DNA from: Tsukamurella paurometabola
GTDB taxonomy: Bacteria > Actinomycetota > Actinomycetes > Mycobacteriales > Mycobacteriaceae
Direction: 5' to 3'
NCBI RefSeq assembly: GCF_900631615.1
Contig: NZ_LR131273.1
Span: 2,512,850 to 2,576,849 of the forward strand
DNA length: 64,000 nt
Position numbers and translations under genes: made by a program. The stretch's first letter is position 1. Each line of letters opens with the position of its first letter. Below, one piece after another: positions 48,118 through 55,624 of this stretch. Under the pieces are notes generated by a model that worked only from the letters and a program-made list of their open reading frames with translations, ran no database searches and was not told the DNA's origin.

Positions 48118-49715
48118 CCGCGCAGCGCATCCTCGCGCTGTGGTGCCCGGACTGGCCGGCGGCTGCCGCGGCGGCGGACGCGGACCTGCCGCCCGATCGC
48201 CCCGTCGCGGTCCTGCACGGCAACCGGGTCGTCGCCTGCAACGCGCCCGCCCGGGCCGACGGGGTGCGCCGCGGCATGAAGCGCCGCGAATCGCAGGCCC
48301 GCTGCCCGGGCCTGCACGTCGCCCAGGCCGACGAGGGGCGGGACGCGCGGCTCTTCGAGCCCGTGGCCGGCGCCGTGGCCGCGCTGATCCCGCTCATCGA
48401 GGTGCTGCGCCCGGGGCTCGTGGTGATCCCGGCGCGCGGCGCGGCGCGGTTCTTCGGCGGCGAGGAGCAGGCCGCCGAGCGTCTGGTGGACGCCGCCTCC
48501 TCCGTGGGGGCGGAGTCGCTCGCCGGCATCGCCGACGAGGTCTTCACCGCGGCCCTCGCCGCCCGCCGCGGCACCGTCGTCCCGCCGGGGGAATCGACGG
48601 CCTTCCTCGCCCCGCTGCCCATCGCCCAGCTGGGGGCCGAACCCGCGCTCGCGGGCGACGACCGCACCGAGCTCCTCGACCTGCTGCACCGGTTGGGGCT
48701 GCGCACCGTCGGCGCCTTCGCGGCGCTCTCCGCGACCGACGTGGCCACCCGCTTCGGGACCGACGCGATCGCCGCGCACCGGCAGGCCCGCGCGGCCGGA
48801 GACCGGCCGCCGTCCACCGCTGCCCTGCCACCCGGGCTGGAGGTCGAGCTGCGGCCCGACCCGCCGATCGACCGGGTCGACGCGGCGGCCTTCGCCGGCC
48901 GCGCCCTGGCCTCGGAACTGCACGGCAAGCTGTCCGCGGCCGGGGTGGCGTGCCTGCGGCTGGAGGTCTCCGCGATCGCGGCGAACGGCGAACGGCACAG
49001 CCGCATCTGGCGCTGCGCCGAACCGCTCACCCCGGACGGCACCGCCGACCGGGTGCGTTGGCAGATCGACGGCTGGCTCACCGGTGGCCGGTCCGGCCGG
49101 TCCGCGAAGCGCGGCGGGGAGGGCGGTCCGGGTGCTCCGATCTCCCTGCTGCGGCTCGAGCCCGTCGAGGTGGTCGATGCCGGCGCGCTGCAGGCGGGCA
49201 TGTGGGGCGACGATGCCGACGGTGCCGCCCGGTTCCGCCGCGCTCTGGTCCGAGTACAGGGCCTGCTCGGCGGCGAGGCGGTGCGGGTGGGGGTGCGCAG
49301 CGGAGGTCGCGGCCCGGCCGAGCGGGTCACCTGGGTGCCGCTCGGCGACGAGGCGGTCCCGGACCGCGATCCGGCCGCCCCGTGGCCGGGCAGGATGCCG
49401 GAGCCGGCGCCCGCGGTGCTGGTCACGGGGGCATCGGTCACGATGACCGATGCCGCGGGTGCGGCCGTGCGGGTCACCGAGCGCGGCGCCTTCACGGGTG
49501 AGCCCACGCACCTGGTGTGGGGTTCGCGCGACTGGCCGCTGCGCTGGTGGGCGGGGCCGTGGCTGGTCGACGAGCGCTGGTGGGCCGCCGACGGTGCCGC
49601 CGAGCCCCGGGCCCGTGCCCAGGTGCTGCTCGAGCCTGCGCCGGGCCGCGACGACGGCCGGGCCCTGCTGCTGCAGTACGCCGGGGGATGGGAGGTGGAG
49701 GGCGTGTACGAGTGA
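48114..49715 (+). CDS. imuB: ImuB, catalytically inactive Y-family polymerase homologue
   Basis: A 533-residue protein with the Y-family fold but lacking the acidic motif: where polymerases have DxDxFFA, it begins RILALWCPDWPAAAAAA. VACNAPARADGVRRGMKRRESQARCPGL is family-typical. A clamp-binding motif Q360-A-G-M-W-G365 lies in the region where mycobacterial ImuB has QLPLWG. The C-terminal 170 residues (PTHLVWGSRDWPLRWWAGPWLVDERWW) form the mycobacterial-type unique domain. ImuB is the hub that connects the beta clamp, ImuA' and DnaE2. Confidence 0.93.
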   Translation: MTAQRILALWCPDWPAAAAAADADLPPDRPVAVLHGNRVVACNAPARADGVRRGMKRRESQARCPGLHVAQADEGRDARLFEPVAGAVAALIPLIEVLRPGLVVIPARGAARFFGGEEQAAERLVDAASSVGAESLAGIADEVFTAALAARRGTVVPPGESTAFLAPLPIAQLGAEPALAGDDRTELLDLLHRLGLRTVGAFAALSATDVATRFGTDAIAAHRQARAAGDRPPSTAALPPGLEVELRPDPPIDRVDAAAFAGRALASELHGKLSAAGVACLRLEVSAIAANGERHSRIWRCAEPLTPDGTADRVRWQIDGWLTGGRSGRSAKRGGEGGPGAPISLLRLEPVEVVDAGALQAGMWGDDADGAARFRRALVRVQGLLGGEAVRVGVRSGGRGPAERVTWVPLGDEAVPDRDPAAPWPGRMPEPAPAVLVTGASVTMTDAAGAAVRVTERGAFTGEPTHLVWGSRDWPLRWWAGPWLVDERWWAADGAAEPRARAQVLLEPAPGRDDGRALLLQYAGGWEVEGVYE

Positions 49716-49730
49716 GAACGCCCGAGCGAA

Positions 49731-51050
49731 TCAGCCAGCGCTGCCCGAGAAGGCCACCGAGAGGTACGGATTGGTGTCGTCCGCAGGGGCCGGCCGGAAC
49801 CGGTTCCGACGGTGCTTCGGCCGCTTCCCGGACGTGAGCGCCGTGCCCTCGGCGTCCTCGGGGGCGGGGTCGCCGACGGGATCCGCGAGGGCGTCCTCCG
49901 CGGCCCCGTCGGGGATCGCGTCGGCCGGCGGCAGAACCCGGTGGTGTCCTGTGACGGGAACCTCCTCGGCGGGGGTGGCCTCGGTGGCGGCGTCCCCAGC
50001 GGACTCGGCCAGGTCCGCGGTCGCGACTTCGACGGCCTCCACGGCGACCGCCTCCACTGCGACTGCCTCCACGGCGACCGCCTCCCGGCGGCGCAGGCGA
50101 TGGGCGACCGCGAGTGCGGCCAGGTAGCTGACGGTGCCCGCGGCGCCGCCCACGACGAGCGCCCACGCGAGCGGCCGCGCGATGCCGGGATCCGGCGCCG
50201 GGGCGGGCGCGCTGGTCACGGACCGCAGCCGGGTCTGCGTCAGCGCGAGCTGGCCGTCGATGGCGCCGAGCGCCGTCTTCAGCTGTCCCACACCGGTGGT
50301 CAGGTTGGTGACGGAGGCGTTGACGTCCTTGCGCGCCGAGGCCAGCTTGGTCAAGCCGTCCCGCAACTGTCGGGCGGCGCTGCGCGCGGAGGTGAGCGAG
50401 GCGTCGGCGTTGGCGGAGGCGCTGCTCAGGCTGCTCGTCATGGTCGACAGCGTGCCGCGGAGTCCGGCCACGTCGTCGAGCGCGCCCACGCCCTTCGAGC
50501 CGGCGAGCGCGCGATCGAGCTGCGCGACGGCCTCGGCCGAGCCGGGCGCGGGGTGCTCGATGAGTCGTCCGCGCAGCGCCACGAGCGCGGCGCGCGTACC
50601 GGCCGCCACCTGCTGCAGCCCCTGCGTGCGCTCGAGTGCGCCGCCGAGCGTGGCGGTCGCCCGGTTCACCTGGTTCAGCGCCGCCGAGAGGGAGGAGGCC
50701 TCGTCGAGGCCCGAGACCAGCTGCTCGGCACCGGTTTTGGCGGTATCGATGCTGTCGAAGATCTGTGGCACGGACCCGGCCGACGTGTTCAGGCCGTTCC
50801 CGGCGGAGACCACGGCGTTCGACAGCAGGCCGAAGAGGGCGCGCGACTCGTCGGCGGCCTTGAGGGCGACGCGCGTGTTCTCGGCGTTCTCCCGCTCCTG
50901 CGCGGGCGCCGGCGGAGTGGTCCCCGCGGCGATGAGGAAGGTGGCGCCGCCCGCGACGAGCGCGATCAGCACGGCGAGCAGCGCGGTGCCCGTGAGGGCC
51001 CACGCCGAACGGGCCGCCGCGCGGAGCGGGCGGGTCAGCTTCGAGGTCAT
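49731..51050 (-). CDS. Coiled-coil membrane protein, unknown function
   Basis: A 439-residue protein. Transmembrane helices at about 17-42 (ALTGTALLAVLIALVAGGATFLIAAG) and 295-318 flank a long Ala/Ser/Leu helical region rich in coiled-coil heptads, likely outside the cell. The inner C-terminal part has a tandem AVAVE repeat (encoded near 50030-50090), then acidic and basic runs. I do not recognise the family. TAAGGT lies six bases before the ATG, so leaderless. It converges on imuB. Confidence 0.75.
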   Translation of the reverse strand: MTSKLTRPLRAAARSAWALTGTALLAVLIALVAGGATFLIAAGTTPPAPAQERENAENTRVALKAADESRALFGLLSNAVVSAGNGLNTSAGSVPQIFDSIDTAKTGAEQLVSGLDEASSLSAALNQVNRATATLGGALERTQGLQQVAAGTRAALVALRGRLIEHPAPGSAEAVAQLDRALAGSKGVGALDDVAGLRGTLSTMTSSLSSASANADASLTSARSAARQLRDGLTKLASARKDVNASVTNLTTGVGQLKTALGAIDGQLALTQTRLRSVTSAPAPAPDPGIARPLAWALVVGGAAGTVSYLAALAVAHRLRRREAVAVEAVAVEAVAVEAVEVATADLAESAGDAATEATPAEEVPVTGHHRVLPPADAIPDGAAEDALADPVGDPAPEDAEGTALTSGKRPKHRRNRFRPAPADDTNPYLSVAFSGSAG

Positions 51051-51056
51051 GCCTCA

Positions 51057-51062
51057 ACCTTA
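51057..51062 (-). promoter_or_regulatory. -10 hexamer TAAGGT, leaderless
   Basis: The minus-strand TAAGGT lies six bases before the ATG at 51050. Confidence 0.5.
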
Positions 51063-51141
51063 ACGTGAAGTCGAGACTTTGGTGAAAGGACAACTGCTGG
51101 AACGAACTCTGGTGTTGCAATGACGAACAGCCGAGGGTGCT

Positions 51142-52413
51142 CTAACCGCCCGGGCGGTTCACCGTCCCCATCATGAGCGGCAGACCCGTCGCCGTGTCGA
51201 CCACCGAGTAGGCGAAGGCCCGGTCCACGACGAACGGCGCCGGACCGGGCGCGGGTTCCGGTGTCGGCGCCGCGGTGGCGGTGTCGGACGCGGTGCCCTT
51301 CTCGCCCACGGTGAGGACGGCGGCGGCACGGGCGTCGGACAGGAACGGTGCGCCCGGGGCCACCCCGTCGAGTCCCGGGCCGGCGAACAGCGCCGTCAGG
51401 CCCGCGTCGCGGAGTGGGTCGGCGAGCCCGGTCCAGGTGGCGGTGCGCCACTTCGGCAGGCTCACCTCGTGCGGCGTCGACGGTGCCCCCGCCAGCGCGA
51501 TCCTGGCCGCGGTGAACCGGCTCTCGCTCGCCGCGTCCGGGAGCGGGGTGCCCGGCGTGGGCAGCACGATCTGCAGGGCCAGCGTGGTCCCGTAGTCCAG
51601 TTGGAGCGCGGTGAACCCCTCGCCCGCCGCCACGCGGGCCGGCACCGTGCCGCGCATGGTGGGCGGGTCGAGCACCGCACCGTCGGAGGCGGTGAACGGC
51701 GCGGGCCGGGTGCGGGCCGCGTCGAACGGGAAGCGCCACGCCGCCGCGAGGTAGGCGGTGGTCGCGGCGGCGAGGCGGGTGTCGGATCCGGTGCGCAGCG
51801 GCGCGGAGGTGAGGCTGCTGCCGGTGTTCACCGCCACCCACTCGCCCAGCGGTCGCCCCACGCCGAGGCCGAAGTCCACGGGGTAGACGCCGGTGTCGTA
51901 GCTCGCGGACAACGCGTCGAGGTACTCGGACCGCACCCGGCGGTCCTCGGGTTGCTTCGCGGTCAGGACCGCGACCTGCGACTGGAACAGCGGCGTCGCG
52001 GGCGGCGATCCGGCGGGGACGGTCCCGGGGTCGCCCGCCCACTGCGCGGCCTGCCCGGTGAGGGCCGCCATCGCCCGGGGCAGATCCTTCGCGGCGCCGA
52101 GCCCGGCACCGTCGAGCTGGGCGGCGGTCTCGCCCTGCGCCCCGGCCCGGAGCATGCCCAGCAGGCTCAGCACGGACCAGGGGGAGACGGCGGTGCTCCC
52201 GGCGCGGGGGTCGCCGGCCGCCAGCCGTGCACCGAGGCGGGTGGCGGTGGAGACCAGCGCCGTCGCGTCGTCGCGGGTCTCGTCGATGCCGACCTGTTCG
52301 AAGGCGGTCTTGGACCGCTCGAGCGAGAGGGCGTCCGGCGCCGACGGTGCGCCGCCGCACGCGGCGAGGGTTCCCGCGACGAACAGCGCCGCCACGGCGC
52401 GCCGGATCTGCAT
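51142..52413 (-). CDS. Serpin-family lipoprotein
   Basis: A 423-residue secreted lipoprotein: signal peptide with lipobox LAAC (C19) then mature serpin fold. Serpin marks are SPWSVLSLLGMLRAGAQGETAAQL (about 81-105), FPFDAARTRPAPF, and the C-terminal VVDRAFAYSVVDTATGLPLMMGTVNRPGG. The reactive-centre hinge region before it (AAAVLTVGEKGTASDTATAAPTPEPAPGPAPF) has the right place but is Pro-rich, so inhibitory function is doubtful. TACGAT lies seven bases before the ATG at 52413, making it better than the ATG at 52422. Confidence 0.85.
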   Translation of the reverse strand: MQIRRAVAALFVAGTLAACGGAPSAPDALSLERSKTAFEQVGIDETRDDATALVSTATRLGARLAAGDPRAGSTAVSPWSVLSLLGMLRAGAQGETAAQLDGAGLGAAKDLPRAMAALTGQAAQWAGDPGTVPAGSPPATPLFQSQVAVLTAKQPEDRRVRSEYLDALSASYDTGVYPVDFGLGVGRPLGEWVAVNTGSSLTSAPLRTGSDTRLAAATTAYLAAAWRFPFDAARTRPAPFTASDGAVLDPPTMRGTVPARVAAGEGFTALQLDYGTTLALQIVLPTPGTPLPDAASESRFTAARIALAGAPSTPHEVSLPKWRTATWTGLADPLRDAGLTALFAGPGLDGVAPGAPFLSDARAAAVLTVGEKGTASDTATAAPTPEPAPGPAPFVVDRAFAYSVVDTATGLPLMMGTVNRPGG

Positions 52414-52420
52414 GAGGGCC

Positions 52421-52426
52421 ATCGTA
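52421..52426 (-). promoter_or_regulatory. -10 hexamer TACGAT, leaderless serpin gene
   Basis: The minus-strand TACGAT lies seven bases before the ATG at 52413. Confidence 0.5.
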
Positions 52427-52436
52427 CGGCCCGCGC

Positions 52437-53345
52437 TCAGGCGCCCGCGCGCTCCAGCAGGGCGCGACCGTTGTGCCACAGCACCTTGCGCATCCAATCG
52501 TCGCCGAGGCCCAGCCGTGCGAGCCCGAAGAGCTGGTGCGCGTAGTCGTAGGGGATGTTCGGGAAGTCGCTGCCCAGCACCACCTTGTCGGCGAGCGCGC
52601 CGAGCCGGTCGACGTAGCCGGGCGGCATCGGCGCGGTGCGCTCGGTGAAGTCCGTGGCCGCCATGGTGGTGTCGAGGTGGACGTGGGGGAAGCGCTCGGC
52701 GAGGTCGGCGAACCGGTCGTACTCGGGCATGCCCAGGTGCGCGATGACGAGCGTCAGGTCGGGGTGCTTGCGCAGCACCTCGGCGACGCGGTCCGGCCCG
52801 GTGTACGGGCCCTCGACGGGGCCCGATCCGGCGTGGATGACCACCGGGATCGCGGCCGCGGACAGCACGTCCCAGGCGGGGTCGAGCAGCGGATCGTCGG
52901 GAGCGAAGACGCCCACCTGGACGTGCATCTTGAACAGGCGGGCGCCGTCGGCGACGGCCTTGGCGACGTACTCGCCGACGCCGGGCTCGGGGTAGAGGGT
53001 CGCGCAGTGGATGCCGTCGGGCACGCGGCGGGCGAATTCGGCGCACCAGTCGTTGAGCCACACCGCCATTCCGGGCTTGTGCGGGTACGTGAGCGCGGGG
53101 ATGGCGGTCACGCCCATGCCGCGGATCAGTTCGAGCCGGGTGTCCTCGTCGAACCGGTACCGGATGGGCCATTCGGTACCGTATTCGGAGCTCGCACGGT
53201 CGAAGAAGTCCCACACCTTGACCAGCATCGGCTCGGGCAGGAAGTGCACGTGGATGTCGGCGAGGCCGGGAATGCCGAGGGTCTCCAGGTACGCCGGGAT
53301 CTCCTCGTCGGAGGTCGGTCCCGGCGTCGTGCTCGGACTGCTCAT
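52437..53345 (-). CDS. Amidohydrolase-family metal-dependent hydrolase
   Basis: A 302-residue TIM-barrel amidohydrolase. IPGLADIHVHFLPEP (HxH metal ligands), KMHVQVG, VVIHAGSG, VIAHLGMPEYDRFADLAERFPHVHLDTT and VVLGSDFPNIPYD (catalytic Asp) are all in order, like amidohydrolase_2 decarboxylase-type enzymes. Reaction unknown. TACATT lies seven bases before the ATG, so leaderless. It lies 23 bases upstream of the serpin gene. Confidence 0.88.
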   Translation of the reverse strand: MSSPSTTPGPTSDEEIPAYLETLGIPGLADIHVHFLPEPMLVKVWDFFDRASSEYGTEWPIRYRFDEDTRLELIRGMGVTAIPALTYPHKPGMAVWLNDWCAEFARRVPDGIHCATLYPEPGVGEYVAKAVADGARLFKMHVQVGVFAPDDPLLDPAWDVLSAAAIPVVIHAGSGPVEGPYTGPDRVAEVLRKHPDLTLVIAHLGMPEYDRFADLAERFPHVHLDTTMAATDFTERTAPMPPGYVDRLGALADKVVLGSDFPNIPYDYAHQLFGLARLGLGDDWMRKVLWHNGRALLERAGA

Positions 53346-53352
53346 ACCGGTC

Positions 53353-53358
53353 AATGTA
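53353..53358 (-). promoter_or_regulatory. -10 hexamer TACATT, leaderless amidohydrolase
   Basis: The minus-strand TACATT lies seven bases before the ATG at 53345. Confidence 0.5.
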
Positions 53359-53433
53359 CCCACCTCGGTGAGGTGCCGTTCACCGAAATGCCGAGCCGGT
53401 AAACTGGGCGGACGTGATGCTCGGGGGTGTGTG

Positions 53434-53895
53434 ATGGTGGACGCGGGAAGCACCCGGTGGTTGTCCGATGAGGAGATGGCGGCCTGGTTGCCCCTCATCC
53501 ACGTCGCGATGCGGCTCCCCGCCAAGCTGGACACGCAGTTGCGTGCCGATGCCGGCATCACCCACTACGAGTTCATGGTGCTCTCGCAGTTGTCGCAGGC
53601 GCCGGACCGCACGCTCGGCCTGTCGGCGCTCGCGGAGGCCGCCAACTCGTCGCCCTCGCGGTTGTCGCACGTGCTGCGCAAGCTCGGTGAGCGCGGATGG
53701 CTGGTGCGGCACGCGGAGGGGCGTTCCGCCTACGCGGAGCTCACCGACGAGGGATTCGCGGCGCTCGACGGTGCCGCGCGCGGCCACGTCGAGGAGGTGC
53801 GGCGCCTGGTCTTCGATCACCTCACGGCCCGCGACGTCACGGCCCTGCGCGCCGCGCTGTCCAAGATCACCCCGGGCCTCGCCGACGAGGCGTGA
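53434..53895 (+). CDS. MarR-family transcriptional regulator
   Basis: A 153-residue MarR protein: LQLRADAGITHYEFMVLSQL-like core with recognition helix NSSPSRLSHVLRKLGERGWLVRHAEGRSAYAELTDEGFAAL. Start at ATG 53434 or the GTG three bases before; GGGGG just upstream. Divergent from the amidohydrolase gene (88 bases away), which is its likely target. Confidence 0.9.
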   Translation: MVDAGSTRWLSDEEMAAWLPLIHVAMRLPAKLDTQLRADAGITHYEFMVLSQLSQAPDRTLGLSALAEAANSSPSRLSHVLRKLGERGWLVRHAEGRSAYAELTDEGFAALDGAARGHVEEVRRLVFDHLTARDVTALRAALSKITPGLADEA

Positions 53896-53905
53896 CGCGG
53901 TCCGG

Positions 53906-54925
53906 TCAGGCCGCCGCGGCGACGGTGCGCAGCAGCAGGTCCCGTGGTGTGCGCAGTCGCGAGGCGAGCGCGACGTGCCGCATCGCCCGGGAGAGCAGCA
54001 TCGTCCGCTGCCCCGCGCGGCGCCGCGCCGATTCGTAGACGCGCAGCGCCGGAGCCGCGTTCCCGTCGAAATCCGCTGCCGTGCCGAGGGCGTCGGCCAG
54101 TGCGGCCGCATCGAGCAGGGTCTCGCACGCGCCGCGGCCCAGGTTGGGGGCCATCGCGTGGGCCGCGTCGCCGAGGAGGGCGACGTTGCCGCGCGCGATC
54201 CGCGGCAGTCGCGGCAGGTCGCGTGAGCGGTAGTGCAGCGCCGTCTCCGTCTCGATCCCCTCGATGGTCTCGACCACGCGCGGGTGCCAGCCGCGCGGGT
54301 CCTCGTCCGGGTCCGGTGTGCCCGCGGGCACCGCGCGGGGATCGAACTCCGAGTACCAGTTGATGTAGCCGCCGTCGCGCGGCGTCACTCCGAACAGTCT
54401 TCCCGGGCCCCAGTACTCGGTGAACGTGTCGGTGCTGCCGGGGCAGCGGCCGATGAGCACGTCGACGCCCAGTGGCCGCGGCTTCACCTCGTGCCCCACG
54501 ACGTGCGCGCGGACGACGCTGCCGATGCCGTCGGCGCCCACGATCACGTCGTGCCCGAGTCCGTCGATGCCGGTGCGGCGGTCGCCGAACCGGACCGCGG
54601 GCGCGCACGCGGCGAGGGACTCGAGGAGCCGCGGCCGGGAGATGATGACGGTGGCGCCCTTCGCCCGCACCTCGGGGCCGAGTCGGTGCCCGCCGGCGCT
54701 GCGGATCTCCGCGATCCGCTGATCGATCCCGATCGCGCGCACCGCGTCCGCCGCGCCCACTCGTTCGAGCACCGCCATCGCCTCGGGCCACATCCCGAGC
54801 GCGGTTCCGGTGGCGGGTAACGACGGTGCCCGTTCGAAGACCTCCACCTCCCATCCCGCTCGCGTGAGGAGAGCGGCCGTGGCCAGTCCGCCGATGCCGC
54901 CGCCGATGATCGCTGCCGTGGTCAT
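53906..54925 (-). CDS. FAD-dependent monooxygenase
   Basis: A 339-residue aromatic-hydroxylase-type flavoprotein. TAAIIGGGIGGLATAALLTRAGWEVEVFERA is the N-terminal FAD motif; VIVGADGIGSVVRAHV is the GD fingerprint; GNVALLGDAAHAMAPNLGRGACETLLDAAALADAL is the second FAD motif with its Asp. Substrate unknown. TACCGT lies six bases before the ATG. Divergent from a TetR regulator with a palindrome between; control by that TetR is likely. Confidence 0.93.
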   Translation of the reverse strand: MTTAAIIGGGIGGLATAALLTRAGWEVEVFERAPSLPATGTALGMWPEAMAVLERVGAADAVRAIGIDQRIAEIRSAGGHRLGPEVRAKGATVIISRPRLLESLAACAPAVRFGDRRTGIDGLGHDVIVGADGIGSVVRAHVVGHEVKPRPLGVDVLIGRCPGSTDTFTEYWGPGRLFGVTPRDGGYINWYSEFDPRAVPAGTPDPDEDPRGWHPRVVETIEGIETETALHYRSRDLPRLPRIARGNVALLGDAAHAMAPNLGRGACETLLDAAALADALGTAADFDGNAAPALRVYESARRRAGQRTMLLSRAMRHVALASRLRTPRDLLLRTVAAAA

Positions 54926-54931
54926 GCGCTC

Positions 54932-54937
54932 ACGGTA
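54932..54937 (-). promoter_or_regulatory. -10 hexamer TACCGT, leaderless monooxygenase
   Basis: The minus-strand TACCGT lies six bases before the ATG at 54925. Confidence 0.5.
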
Positions 54938-54950
54938 CTACAGATGTAGT
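54937..54950. promoter_or_regulatory. Palindrome ACTACAGATGTAGT, candidate TetR operator
   Basis: A perfect six-base inverted repeat around GA, in the short gap between the monooxygenase and TetR genes, touching the monooxygenase -10 hexamer. Binding would block both promoters. Confidence 0.7.
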
Positions 54951-54970
54951 GACGGGTAGTGTTCGGCATT

Positions 54971-55522
54971 GTGGGACGACGGGAAGAGGTGCTCGATGCG
55001 GCCATCGAGGTGCTCGGAACGCGGGGCCTCCGCGGCCTGACGCACCGCGCCGTCGACGACGTGGCCGCCGCCCCGCAGGGCACCGCATCGAATCACTTCC
55101 GATCACGGTCGGCGCTGGTCAAGGGAGTCGTCGAGCGGATGGTCGAGCAGGACCTCGCCTTCTGGGCGGGGTTCGACGGCGCCGCCTCCGCGGGGTCCGG
55201 CGACGAGATCCTGCCGCGGGCGGCCGCCTATGTGCGGTGGGCGGTCGGAGAGGGGCGGGTGCGCAGTATCGCGCGGCTCAACCTGTTCGCCGCCGCGGCC
55301 GTCGAGCCCGAGTTGCAGGAGCCGTTGCGCCGCGGCCGCGCGGCGGTCGAACGGATGGGGGCGGCGATCGGCGCGGCGATCGGCCTGGGGCCGGCCGAGT
55401 CCGCCCTGGTCATGGACGTCTCCGACGCCCTGATAACTCGTCAGCTGGCGCTGCCGGACCCGGAGTTCGATCCGCTCCCGGCGCTGTCGACGCTGCTCGC
55501 CGCCCTGCGCCGTCCCGGGTAG
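54971..55522 (+). CDS. TetR-family transcriptional regulator
   Basis: A 183-residue regulator beginning MGRREEVLDAAIEVLGTRGLRGLTHRAVDDVAAAPQGTASNHFRSRSALVKGVVER, with the TetR HTH in the first 50 residues and a helical ligand domain. The GTG at 54971 gives a usual TetR start; the GTG at 54959 (four more residues) is possible, but the TAGTGT at 54957-54962 overlaps it and lies eight bases before 54971. Divergent from the monooxygenase gene, its likely target. Confidence 0.88.
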   Translation: MGRREEVLDAAIEVLGTRGLRGLTHRAVDDVAAAPQGTASNHFRSRSALVKGVVERMVEQDLAFWAGFDGAASAGSGDEILPRAAAYVRWAVGEGRVRSIARLNLFAAAAVEPELQEPLRRGRAAVERMGAAIGAAIGLGPAESALVMDVSDALITRQLALPDPEFDPLPALSTLLAALRRPG

Positions 55523-55577
55523 TCGGCGATCGAGCTGTGCGGGGAATCCGGCGGCGCGCTGCCGGGCGGCGCGTTGT

Positions 55578-55603
55578 GTTCGATCACTCTGTATTGATCG
55601 AAC
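55578..55603. promoter_or_regulatory. Perfect inverted repeat in the dnaE2 promoter
   Basis: GTTCGATCA (55578-55586), eight bases, and TGATCGAAC (55595-55603) form a perfect inverted repeat. It covers the place where a -35 element would lie. Its arms are SOS-box half-sites in the outward order; a conventional box would need TCGAAC before GTTCGA, and the sequence after TCGAAC at 55598 (GTGTGAGCGT) matches the second half poorly. Confidence 0.7.
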
Positions 55604-55612
55604 GTGTGAGCG

Positions 55613-55618
55613 TACGAT
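55613..55618 (+). promoter_or_regulatory. -10 hexamer TACGAT, leaderless dnaE2
   Basis: TACGAT lies six bases before the dnaE2 GTG, with no ribosome binding site. Confidence 0.6.
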
Positions 55619-55624
55619 GGTGGT

